Translations under genes and position numbers: made by a program
Shown: one piece after another, positions 42,083 to 48,418 of the stretch
How the letters are laid out: each line of letters begins with the position of its first letter
Position numbering within the stretch: the first letter of the stretch is position 1
Source of the DNA: Candidatus Paracaedibacteraceae bacterium
GTDB taxonomy: Bacteria > Pseudomonadota > Alphaproteobacteria > Paracaedibacterales > Paracaedibacteraceae
DNA: 48,418 nt
Assembly: GCA_019459505.1 (NCBI GenBank)
Contig: JAIBEV010000051.1
Span: 1 to 48,418 of the forward strand
Direction: 5' to 3'
Notes under the pieces: generated by a model
Told to the model about the DNA's origin: nothing
Database searches by the model: none
What the model saw: the letters and a program-made list of their open reading frames with translations, nothing else

Positions 42083-42646
42083 ATGAGAAAGATTCAACCT
42101 ATGATTGCAAAAAAAATGCATACTAATTTAAAAAGGATATTTTTTAAGGTAATGATTGGAGTTTTCCTTATGCCTCACCAGGCCCTTAGCCAGAGGGGTA
42201 ATGTAGATATTGATAAACTAAAAATTAGTTTAACCACCCCCTCTGACCATTTAGAGGAGCACCTTGCTTTAAAGATAACAGAAGAAGCATCTCTAAAAAC
42301 TGGACTAAAAAAGGTTTGCAGCTTTGGGATTGAAGTAAAAGACGAAAATAATAAGCTTATTGGGGGATTATCGGGATATGAATTTTATGGCTCCCTTGTC
42401 ATCGATGTCTTATGGATTGACCCACTTTATCGTAAGAAAACAATTGGCTCTTTGTTACTTAAAAAAGTTGATGCCTTAGCGAAGCAACGCAATATTAAAT
42501 TCATTTCTGTTTCTACCATGGAATGGTGGGATTGCGTTCATTTCTATGAAAAGCATGGCTTTAAGTTAGAGTTTATCAGAGACGGTTTTGATAACGGCTA
42601 TAAGCAATACCATCTTAAAAAAACTCTTCTCGAACCTGCTTCATAG
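42083..42646 (+). CDS. GNAT N-acetyltransferase with signal peptide
   Basis: A 187-residue protein; starts at 42083, 42101 or 42116 are all possible. The N-terminus (KRIFFKVMIGVFLMPHQALS) is a typical signal peptide. The rest is a GNAT domain: the beta4 strand LVIDVLWIDPLYR, the acetyl-CoA loop RKKTIGSLLLKK (a variant of R/Q-x-x-G-x-G/A), and the C-terminal HFYEKHGFKLEFIRDGF motif. GNAT enzymes transfer acetyl groups from acetyl-CoA to amines. Export is unusual, since acetyl-CoA is cytoplasmic, and it parallels the exported oxidoreductase at 14170. It converges with rep, 5 bp apart. Confidence 0.75.
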   Translation: MRKIQPMIAKKMHTNLKRIFFKVMIGVFLMPHQALSQRGNVDIDKLKISLTTPSDHLEEHLALKITEEASLKTGLKKVCSFGIEVKDENNKLIGGLSGYEFYGSLVIDVLWIDPLYRKKTIGSLLLKKVDALAKQRNIKFISVSTMEWWDCVHFYEKHGFKLEFIRDGFDNGYKQYHLKKTLLEPAS

Positions 42647-42651
42647 TTACT

Positions 42652-43710
42652 CTATCCGCCTAAAATACATCTATATTCTCGAGCGACATAATCGCCATGG
42701 AATTGACTAGGAGCAGAAAAACTAATTCTATCCTCCACTATAAAGAACTTAAGAGGATGGAACCAATGCTTGTAGACATAGGCCCCATAGAGCTTAAGAA
42801 TTTTTAGACGAACCTCTTTACATTTTTCAGGTTCCGAAAGATGCATAATCTGAACTTGAAATTCTTTTTCAAGCATTTGTTGCTCACCGGGGATAGGGAC
42901 ATTTTTAACGCCGAACTCCCCTGCCCTAATACGATCAATGGTTTGGTATTTAAGCACCCAATAGATGGATAATTTAAAGCTCTTTCCTGTGAGATATTGG
43001 CTCGATTCAATCGTTTTGCAGTAATGCTTCCATTGGAACATATCCGACTTAAACTTCACCTTAAACGCTGAAAGAAGTAAAGGAGCGAGATCACGATTGA
43101 GGGTAACTTTCTCGTTGGGAAATATTTGATTCCAAAAAGAAATCATCTCTTGGATGGTGGTGTTTTTGGTCGACTCACTGGTTTTATTTTGTCCATTTTC
43201 TTGAGTAAATTTTTTGACTTGTTTTGTTTGATTGTTAGATGTTCCAGAAACTGCTATGTAACTATCCTTCAGCGTATCAGATTTATTATTTTCTTTGTTT
43301 GTAATCTCTGTTTTAACCATTAGGACATTTTGTCCGGATGATCCGGACCTAGAAGAAGCCTCGAGATCAGTTTGTCTTTCTTCAAGAAGTTCATTTAAGC
43401 GTTCATAATTAATTGTATAATAATTTGTTCGATTGGATTTATAATCGGCTAGCTTTTCCACGAAAATAATGCCGGCCTTTTTTAATTCAGCCACAATCCG
43501 ACGAATCTGACGATCAGAAACACCGAGTTGGTTACCCCACTCTTCGGCTGTATTAAAAACCCAGCGTTTTCCTTTGTGGAAGACCCCTGATCTATTTTTT
43601 TGAATCCAGTAATTCAATTGGCTTAAGAAAGCGGCACTAGACTTCCCAAAGAGGCGAACAACATCGGGCTGTAGAATAACAACAGGTAAAATAGCTTTAG
43701 AACACCGCAT
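42652..43710 (-). CDS. Plasmid replication initiator-like protein
   Basis: The ATG at 43710 has a strong GGGAGA site 8 bases upstream; the frame is open further up but without a site. The 352-residue product has an N-terminal winged-helix/HTH module (~55-110: WVFNTAEEWGNQLGVSDRQI, IRRIVAELKKAGIIFVEKLA) of the type found in replication initiators and phage replisome organisers. A low-complexity Ser/Thr/Asn/Lys linker (~125-190) follows, then a C-terminal domain with MISFWNQIFPNEKV and YLTGKSFKLSIYWVLKY, as in alphaproteobacterial plasmid and phage replication proteins. Its position beside an AT-rich repeat region and parA supports the role. I do not recognise a named incompatibility group. Confidence 0.7.
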   Translation of the reverse strand: MRCSKAILPVVILQPDVVRLFGKSSAAFLSQLNYWIQKNRSGVFHKGKRWVFNTAEEWGNQLGVSDRQIRRIVAELKKAGIIFVEKLADYKSNRTNYYTINYERLNELLEERQTDLEASSRSGSSGQNVLMVKTEITNKENNKSDTLKDSYIAVSGTSNNQTKQVKKFTQENGQNKTSESTKNTTIQEMISFWNQIFPNEKVTLNRDLAPLLLSAFKVKFKSDMFQWKHYCKTIESSQYLTGKSFKLSIYWVLKYQTIDRIRAGEFGVKNVPIPGEQQMLEKEFQVQIMHLSEPEKCKEVRLKILKLYGAYVYKHWFHPLKFFIVEDRISFSAPSQFHGDYVAREYRCILGG

Positions 43711-43738
43711 CTGATTTCTCCCTGAAACCAAGATGCTG

Positions 43739-43764
43739 ATGCGATAGAAATAAAAACATCGCAT
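43739..43764 (-). promoter_or_regulatory. Hairpin in the rep leader
   Basis: ATGCGAT (43739-43745) and ATCGCAT (43758-43764) can pair as a 7-bp stem with a 12-nt loop in the rep mRNA leader, about 30 nt before the start codon. It could affect access to the ribosome site. Confidence 0.4.
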
Positions 43765-43811
43765 AAACCTCCAACATAATTTGTTAAGATTTACGCGAGA
43801 AACAGAACGAC

Positions 43812-43840
43812 TTGACAATAACATAGCATACTGTTATTGT
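43812..43840 (+). promoter_or_regulatory. Strong plus-strand promoter divergent from rep
   Basis: TTGACA (43812-43817) matches the -35 consensus exactly and is followed after 17 bp by TATTGT (43835-43840). Initiation would fall near 43847. It drives transcription away from rep toward the terminator at 43889-43914. Its -35 and -10 overlap the ACAATAACA/TGTTATTGT inverted repeat. Confidence 0.6.
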
Positions 43841-43849
43841 AAATATAGT

Positions 43850-43855
43850 ATTATA
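43850..43855 (-). promoter_or_regulatory. -10 box of a candidate rep promoter
   Basis: The minus strand has a perfect TATAAT. A TGTTTA-like -35 lies 17 bp upstream inside the right 14-bp repeat arm, so a protein bound to that arm would cover it. The start of transcription would be near 43843, giving a rep leader of about 130 nt. Confidence 0.4.
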
Positions 43856-43888
43856 GTGTTGCGTTTCTCGCGTAAACACATTGTAGAT

Positions 43889-43914
43889 ACCCCTGTTACC
43901 AGCAGGGGTTTTCT
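43889..43914 (+). terminator. Rho-independent terminator
   Basis: ACCCCTG (43889-43895) and CAGGGGT (43903-43909) form a 7-bp GC-rich stem with a 7-nt loop, followed by TTTCT. It works only in the plus direction, since no T-run is present on the other side. Confidence 0.75.
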
Positions 43915-43978
43915 ATTAATCCACTACCTTCTCTCTTTAGCACTAAGTTTTACCGCTATTTTTTTAGCTTAGGTGGCT

Positions 43979-44500
43979 AACAAACCTAAAGATTAAGTAA
44001 TATATGTTTTTATGCTGCCAACTTCATCCATAAAAAACAAGGTTTTTTTTTAATAATTGGTTAAAAAATGCAGAAAGTATTTAATATATATCAGATATGT
44101 GCACTATATCTATAAGATATGTAAGAGATAGATATGTTAATCTTATATCTTAAGTATGTTATATGCATGCTATATGTATAATAATTGTATTTTTTTAGTA
44201 ACCTATATGTATAGCATATGTATATTATATGATTTTGTATTTATGCTGAAGCTTAATGTGCCTAATTTCCAGACTTTTAACGTGCAATAGGTATATCTTA
44301 TGAATGATTTTTCTCTCCCATCTCTTTTTGCACATAAAATAAAATTTTATTAATAAGTAAGGTATTGTTAAAAGAGAAATATGATTTTATCAGTTTAAAT
44401 AATTAAGATGTATCCCCAGGAAAATTTTTTGAGCATAACATGGATTAAACACTTGGTATAAATGTTTTTATTCTCCGCGCTATCTTTAAAAGTAATGAGA
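43979..44500. other. Very AT-rich stretch, possible unwinding element
   Basis: No gene. Short words such as AGATATGT and TATATGTATA recur around 44090-44240, including TATATGCATGCTATATGTATA near 44160 and TATAGCATATGTATATTATATG near 44210. These resemble the core of the palindromes further right. It fits a replication-origin unwinding region, by inference. Confidence 0.4.
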
Positions 44501-44841
44501 TTGGTATAACATACATATGGCATCAGAATGCTATACATTTAAATTAGACTTACAGTAGGTTTAACATATTTTACTTAGCAAAATGCGTTAGCAGTTACAC
44601 ACAAGATTAAGCTTATCCTTAAAAAAGGATCCTAAAAACGATATTAATACTATACATATAACATACATATAGCATACGTATATTATATGTATGAGCGTGA
44701 TATAACATTCCAATGCTGTACATTTAGATTAGAGTTACAATATGTTTAATCTATTTTACCTAGAAAATGCGTTAGCAGTTACACACAACGTTAAGCTTAT
44801 CCTTAAAAAAATCTTAAAAAATATTAATACTATACATATAA

Positions 44842-44873
44842 CATACATATAGCATACGTATGCTATATGTATG
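44842..44873. promoter_or_regulatory. Perfect 32-bp palindrome in the third repeat copy
   Basis: The left arm is CATACATATAGCATAC and the right arm is its exact reverse complement, with no spacer. The second copy (44662-44693) has two mismatches and the fourth copy (45026-45057) is also imperfect. Perfect dyads of this size in a replicon usually bind Rep or partition proteins. Confidence 0.7.
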
Positions 44874-44958
44874 AGCGTGCTATAACATTCCAGTACTGTA
44901 CATTTAGGTTAGACTTACATTGTGTTTAACATATTTTACCTAGAAAATGAGTTAGTAG

Positions 44959-44967
44959 TTATACACA
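44959..44967 (+). promoter_or_regulatory. DnaA-box match
   Basis: TTATACACA matches the DnaA consensus TTATNCACA exactly. The equivalent positions in the other copies read TTACACACA (44595-44603 and 44779-44787), one base off. The regular ~180-bp spacing of these sites supports a role in initiation. Confidence 0.45.
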
Positions 44968-45212
44968 AACTTAAACTTATCCTTAAAAAAGGATCTTAAA
45001 AACAATATTAATACTATATATATAGCATACATATGGCATACGTATATTATATGTATGAGCGTGATATAACATTGCAATGCTGTTTATTTAGGTTAGATAT
45101 ATAAAACATCTAGTCTGCCATACCCAAGAAAAATGCTACATTAAGTCTCACAACAAATTAAGTTCATCCTGTTCGACTATTTTAACTCTATTGAATTAAT
45201 GTGGATTAAGTG

Positions 45213-45222
45213 ATAACGTTAT
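45213..45222. promoter_or_regulatory. Short palindrome upstream of parA
   Basis: ATAACGTTAT is a perfect 10-bp palindrome 33 bp before the parA start. It is a possible operator for autoregulation by the HTH of ParA or by the downstream winged-helix protein. Short, so chance is possible. Confidence 0.3.
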
Positions 45223-45254
45223 TTTATTCTTAAACTTAAACTTAAAATATGTAA

Positions 45255-46211
45255 ATGGCTGAAACAATCGAAGTAAAAATGACTACCCCTGAAGCAGCAG
45301 ATTATCTAGGTATTACAATTCAGCATGTACATAAACTGCTAAAAACAAAAGGATTACCTTATCAAAAAAGCCAAAATAGAATATTTTTTGGGCATGAATC
45401 TGCAAAATCATTATTTAATACGCCCTTCAAAAAGAAAATAATCACATTTCAAATTGTAAAAGGGGGAACAGGGAAAACTTCGCTTGCACACTCTTTCGCA
45501 ATTAGAGCAAGTTTATATGGTGCGAAGGTTTTATGCGTGGACCTTGATCAACAAGGAAATCTAACATCTGCTTTCAATTTTAATCCTGATAAAACACCGG
45601 TAATTGTAGATATAATCAATGAAGGAATAGGTGTTGGAGACGCAATAGTCAGTATTTATCCTGGCGTTGATCTACTTCCTAGTCGGATAGAAAATGCTGT
45701 TTTGGATAACATAATTATGCTTAACAAGCATCCTTTAGACAGGGTATACAGTAACATTCTAGAAAAATTAAAAAAAGATTATGATTTAATTATAATTGAT
45801 TGTCCACCTGCACTAGGGCAATCAGTAGCAGCAGCCACTTTGGCATCAGACTGTGTAATAGCACCCCTTACTCCAGAACAGTTTAGCCTATCAGGATTAA
45901 AGATCACACATGACGAATTAGCGGGATTGTCAAGAAAATATGGAAAAAAAATAGATCTAAAGATCGTTTTAAATAAATTTGATAATCGTACAGCTCTCTC
46001 TTCAGAAGTTTTGACGACTTTATTGAGTCACGACGTCTATAAAAATATGCTCAGTAAAAGCTTTATAAGAAGTTGTCAAGAATTTCCCAATACCATTTAT
46101 ACAGGAAGTACAATATTTTCCACGCTCAAGAATTCTTCTGCAAAAGAAGATATTGATCTCTTTACAAGGGAAATTCTCGAGTTGAATGTAGCTCGGATAA
46201 ATAATCAATAG
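45255..46211 (+). CDS. parA: ParA partition ATPase with N-terminal HTH
   Basis: A 318-residue protein. Residues ~8-55 are a helix-turn-helix of the excisionase/MerR type (TTPEAADYLGITIQHVHKLL, then LPYQKSQNRIFF), giving site-specific DNA binding. The ParA fold follows: the deviant Walker A KGGTGKTS (69-76) with its signature lysine, CVDLDQQGNLT at ~94-104, and DLIIIDCPPALG. ParA forms ATP-dependent gradients that position plasmid copies. A fused DNA-binding N-terminus is typical of ParA proteins that also repress their own operon. The winged-helix gene starts 11 bp downstream. Confidence 0.9.
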   Translation: MAETIEVKMTTPEAADYLGITIQHVHKLLKTKGLPYQKSQNRIFFGHESAKSLFNTPFKKKIITFQIVKGGTGKTSLAHSFAIRASLYGAKVLCVDLDQQGNLTSAFNFNPDKTPVIVDIINEGIGVGDAIVSIYPGVDLLPSRIENAVLDNIIMLNKHPLDRVYSNILEKLKKDYDLIIIDCPPALGQSVAAATLASDCVIAPLTPEQFSLSGLKITHDELAGLSRKYGKKIDLKIVLNKFDNRTALSSEVLTTLLSHDVYKNMLSKSFIRSCQEFPNTIYTGSTIFSTLKNSSAKEDIDLFTREILELNVARINNQ

Positions 46212-46222
46212 GAAATTCTACT

Positions 46223-46813
46223 ATGCCATTAATAGATGATTTTACTAATAAGAAAACCAAAAAATTTACCAAAAAAGAATATAGGCCATGGGATTTTGAG
46301 GAGCCGTCTCAGGAAAATAACGAGTCTATTCTTATAGCGTCTATTCCACCAGAGAGATCAGTAGACCATAATGTTAAAGAAAGCCCGCAGGTTCTAAATG
46401 TAGAAAAAATTGAAACAAGTTTTACTTCTCAAAGCACCACTGAGCACGACTATTCAAAGCTTTCTAAACGAGAGGAATCCTACTCTTTAGATTTAGAAAA
46501 ATACGCCAGAGGGATCTATGGGCTGCAACGTATAATTCTCCAAAACTTATTACAGCGTATTGAAAAAAAAGATGAGCTTTTTTTTTACACCCATCCTATT
46601 TTATTTAAAGAGTTAGCCTCCTTACTGAAAGCTCCAATAACTAGCTTGAAAGGAACTATATACAGGCTTAGAGAACTTAAAGTCTTAGAAGTTTATGAAT
46701 ATAAGCCTGGTAGGGGGGGGTATACATCTTATAAGATTCCTATTCCGGTAGGTAGCTTTTTTATAAAATATTTTGAAGAAAAAACTTTAAGCTCCTTCAA
46801 TGTGGTAGAATAA
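46223..46813 (+). CDS. Winged-helix protein downstream of parA, probable partition adaptor
   Basis: A 196-residue protein. The first ~85 residues are polar and probably disordered (KKTKKFTKKEYRPWDFEEPS). From about residue 95 a compact helical part runs to residue 185, with an HTH-like LFKELASLLKAPITSLKGTI followed by YRLRELKVLEVYEYKPGRGG, the beta-wing pattern. I see no ParB nuclease-like motif. Position directly after parA suggests it replaces ParB as centromere-binding protein, the disordered N-terminus perhaps contacting ParA. Recognition of the 32-bp palindromes is a testable idea. The family is not recognised. Confidence 0.55.
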   Translation: MPLIDDFTNKKTKKFTKKEYRPWDFEEPSQENNESILIASIPPERSVDHNVKESPQVLNVEKIETSFTSQSTTEHDYSKLSKREESYSLDLEKYARGIYGLQRIILQNLLQRIEKKDELFFYTHPILFKELASLLKAPITSLKGTIYRLRELKVLEVYEYKPGRGGYTSYKIPIPVGSFFIKYFEEKTLSSFNVVE

Positions 46814-46973
46814 GCCTCCCCTGAAAACAGCTAAATAAATTATCTTTTAAATTGGCTGCTAATGGCTACTATATTGTATAATCCTTAAATTCTACAAATT
46901 AGGGAGCAAGATTCGAGAGGTAGGCGCATATCCTCATACGTTTTATAAGTGAGAGCCTTTTTACCCTCCCTGA

Positions 46974-47315
46974 TTAGTCTTCAAATAGAAATATTCTAGA
47001 GAAGTTTTTAAAGATATATTTAATGTTATCCTCTACTCTCGGTACCTCATCTCTTTGAAGGTAGTGAATTAAGGTATTTTTTATTTCATCTTTTAATGTT
47101 GAATCAGCTACAATTTTATTGTTTAAATTAGATATGAATTTATTACCAGGCTTATCCCCACAACAAGTCATGGCATAAAGGGCTACAAGGCTTAAGGGCC
47201 TTCCAGTATCTAACCAAGATTTTATCCTATCCCAAGTGGGCTTACACGTTGCTGCTAACTTTCCCCAACCATCTGATCTTGCTACAATAAATCGGATAAG
47301 GAGAATGTAGATGGG
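46974..47315 (-). pseudogene. 3' end of a gene, apparently truncated at its 5' side by the IS3 element
   Basis: The minus strand is open from 47315 (just after a TAG) to the stop at 46974, about 113 codons. It encodes a hydrophilic helical C-terminus with KLAATCKPTWDRIKSWLDTG, RPLSLVALYAMTC and KNTLIHYLQRDEVPRVEDNI. The only internal ATG (47171) would skip the first, equally gene-like half, so the true start is probably lost. The beginning of the open stretch coincides with the left edge of the IS3 element. The family is not recognised. Confidence 0.45.
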
Positions 47316-47343
47316 CTAGTGTCAAGCAAAGGAGCAAAAGGAC

Positions 47344-47640
47344 ATGAGCCAAAAATATAATAAAGATTTTAAGATAAGTGCTGTAAAGCTGTATTTGCAG
47401 AGCGGTAAAAGTATAGAATCAATTGCCCAAGATTTAGGAGTATCGCGGGCTAGTTTAGGGAAGTGGGTTACCCAGTATAAGCGTGAAGGGGACAAGAGTT
47501 TTCCGGGCAGTGGCCACGTAGTGGATGAAGAATTGAGGGCCTTAAAGCGAGAACTTCAGCTTGTTAAGCAAGAACGGGATATTTTAAAAAAAGCAGTCGC
47601 CATCTTTTCTGCTCTACCCGGGAAAGGTACCAATTCATGA
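47344..47640 (+). CDS. IS3-family transposase OrfA
   Basis: A 98-residue protein with a Tnp_1/HTH_8-like helix-turn-helix (KISAVKLYLQSGKSIESIAQ, DLGVSRASLGKWVTQYKREG) and a leucine-zipper-like tail (LRALKRELQLVKQERDIL). It starts after AAAGGACATG. Near its end lies the slippery run A7G (47586-47593). A -1 shift there joins OrfA to OrfB through SSRHLFCSTRERYQFMKDHH, matching the usual junction of IS3 OrfAB proteins. OrfA alone normally acts as a repressor or accessory factor. Confidence 0.92.
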   Translation: MSQKYNKDFKISAVKLYLQSGKSIESIAQDLGVSRASLGKWVTQYKREGDKSFPGSGHVVDEELRALKRELQLVKQERDILKKAVAIFSALPGKGTNS

Positions 47641-48418
47641 AAGATCATCATTTGTATTTTTCTGTGGATCAGATGGCACAGGTTTTGGGGGTTAGTAAAA
47701 GCGGGTACTATGACTTTCTTAAACGCAAACCGAGTTTAAGGAATCAGTATAATCAGGTTTTAGCGAATAAGATTAAGGAGATTTTTATGGACAGCTTCGA
47801 GACTTATGGGAGCCCCAGAATCCATGCTGACCTGGTGGAGCAAGGTTACTCGTGTTCAAGACAAAGAGTTGCCCGGCTCATGAGAGCCTATGGTCTTCAA
47901 TCAAAAATGTATAAAAAGTTTAAGAAAACTACCAAACAAGCAGATCACCCTTACTACAGAGGCCAAGATTTAGTACAGCAAGATTTCTCAGCCCTTCAAC
48001 CAAATACTGTATGGGTGGCAGATATTACTTTTTTGCCAGTCAATAATAAGTGGGTTTACTTGGCAATCATTCTGGATCTTTTTTCTCGTAAAGTTGTCGG
48101 CATGGCTTTACAAGAAACCATGAAAGCAGAGTTGGTTGTGGAAGCCCTGACGGCAGCTATTTTATTGCGAAGGCCACCTGCGGGGCTCATCCATCATTCA
48201 GATTTAGGGGGCCAATATACCAGCCATGCTCTTTATAAAAAAGCTCATGCCTACGGCATCCAGCTAAGCCACGGTAAAACAGGCTGCTCTTATGATAATG
48301 CAGCCATGGAAAGTTTTTTCCATACTCTTAAAACAGAATTGACCCATTTTAAAACCTATCAAACGATAGAAGAAGCAAGACTCTATATTTTTACTTATAT
48401 TTATGCTTTTTATAATTC
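47637..48418 (+). CDS. IS3-family transposase OrfB (DDE integrase), incomplete at window end
   Basis: The frame opens with an ATG overlapping the orfA stop (ATGA); production as an OrfAB fusion by -1 frameshifting at 47586-47593 is more likely. It has the HTH_21 region VLGVSKSGYYDFLKR, then the retroviral-integrase-like core: first Asp in TVWVADITFLPV, second Asp in LIHHSDLGGQYTSHA, and Glu in YDNAAMESFFHTLKTE. All three catalytic residues are present, so the element looks recently active. The frame is open to the last base of the window, and only the last few tens of residues are missing. Confidence 0.93.
   Translation, partial: MKDHHLYFSVDQMAQVLGVSKSGYYDFLKRKPSLRNQYNQVLANKIKEIFMDSFETYGSPRIHADLVEQGYSCSRQRVARLMRAYGLQSKMYKKFKKTTKQADHPYYRGQDLVQQDFSALQPNTVWVADITFLPVNNKWVYLAIILDLFSRKVVGMALQETMKAELVVEALTAAILLRRPPAGLIHHSDLGGQYTSHALYKKAHAYGIQLSHGKTGCSYDNAAMESFFHTLKTELTHFKTYQTIEEARLYIFTYIYAFYN

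Larger units (their letters stand above)
43790..43876. repeat. Inverted repeat flanking the rep promoter region
   Basis: TTTACGCGAGAAAC (43790-43803) and GTTTCTCGCGTAAA (43863-43876) are perfect 14-bp inverted repeats 59 bp apart. Between them lies a second perfect inverted repeat, ACAATAACA (43815-43823) and TGTTATTGT (43832-43840), overlapping the plus-strand promoter. The arrangement suggests protein binding at and around both promoters. Confidence 0.8.
43847..43914 (+). ncRNA. Candidate ~65-nt small RNA at the replicon
   Basis: The interval between the strong plus-strand promoter and the rho-independent terminator holds no coding sequence. The predicted RNA folds into a first stem-loop, GTGTTGCG / CGC-GTA-AACAC with loop TTTCT, followed by the terminator hairpin. 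That is the size and shape of plasmid copy-control RNAs. It carries TTTCTCGCGTA in and beside the first loop. Antisense action on rep would need a rep transcript starting to the right of 43914. Confidence 0.4.
44509..45095. repeat. About 3.5 tandem copies of a ~180-bp module (origin or centromere candidate)
   Basis: The word (A/G)CATACATAT recurs at 44509, 44661, 44841 and 45025. Each copy continues with a CATACGTAT core (not in the first copy), GAGCGTGxTATAACATTxC, then ACATTTAGxTTAGA, then GCGTTAGCAGTTACACACA and CTTATCCTTAAAAAA. Each complete unit has three parts: a palindromic element, a DnaA-box-like TTAxACACA, and a small ATCCTT/AAGGAT hairpin. Copies differ by scattered substitutions. 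Lying between rep and parA, this is the best candidate for oriV or the partition site. Confidence 0.75.
47300..48418 (+). mobile_element. IS3-family insertion sequence, cut by the window end
   Basis: It contains the orfA and orfB genes of an IS3-family element. The left end lies somewhere between about 47300 and 47340; a TG at 47306 or 47312 could begin the inverted repeat, but the right end is outside the window, so neither the repeats nor the target duplication can be checked. Confidence 0.85.

Noticed and set aside
46925-46945. ATCCTCATAC shared with the traL upstream region (36721-36730)
   Set aside because: A 10-base match without a surrounding inverted repeat or nearby gene start; considered possible chance in AT-rich DNA.

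Overview
The window is AT-rich DNA (by eye about 35-40% GC) that looks like a conjugative plasmid, or an integrated plasmid-like element, of an intracellular alphaproteobacterium. A Holosporales or Rickettsiales-type host is my best guess. The evidence is a near-complete F-type type IV secretion operon, a replication-initiator gene and a ParA gene around an AT-rich repeat region, a decayed IS6-family transposase of the kind common in Rickettsiales, giant NB-ARC/TPR and eukaryotic-like proteins, and several enzymes with signal peptides. The host assignment is inference; no rRNA or tRNA gene is visible.

Layout. 1-2.3 kb: a ParD-like/RelE-ParE-type toxin-antitoxin pair, decayed DNA and a broken IS6 transposase. 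2.4-12.4 kb: a two-gene, translationally coupled minus-strand operon of giant STAND ATPases. The first gene is LuxR-HTH, TIR-like region, membrane segment, NB-ARC and TPRs (1162 aa). The second is a membrane segment, C48/Ulp1-type protease, APH-like kinase, NB-ARC and about sixteen 35-residue repeats (2159 aa). 12.6-15.2 kb: a secreted cupin-like protein and a secreted Gfo/Idh/MocA oxidoreductase. 15.4-18.4 kb: a second toxin-antitoxin pair and a RecD2-type helicase. 18.9-36.7 kb: the transfer genes on the minus strand in transcriptional order traL-E-K-(pilin candidate)-B-V-C-W-U-trbC-N-F-H-G, then traD. Between traG and traD sits an opposite-strand insert with a third toxin-antitoxin pair and a four-helix membrane protein. 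37.0 kb: a divergent XRE regulator. 37.5-41.8 kb: an operon of exported flavin amine oxidase, degenerate histidine kinase and TPR protein. 42.1 kb: an exported GNAT protein. 42.6-46.8 kb: the replicon (rep, origin-like region with ~180-bp repeats and palindromes, parA with a fused HTH, and a winged-helix protein). 47.0-48.4 kb: the tail of a truncated gene, followed by an IS3-family element that runs off the window.

How it works together. The tra genes would build an F-type pilus and channel, with TraD as coupling ATPase. No relaxase lies in the window, so DNA processing must be encoded outside it or differ from F. The rep/par block and three toxin-antitoxin pairs would maintain the element. 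The cargo (STAND operon, secreted cofactor-dependent enzymes, degenerate signalling operon) looks directed at host interaction or defence.

The most novel parts are the STAND operon and its mosaic repeat array. Next is a small control region at the rep promoter: a candidate ~65-nt RNA carries an 11-nt sequence complementary to the region just upstream of traL, and the same motif forms an inverted repeat around the rep promoter.
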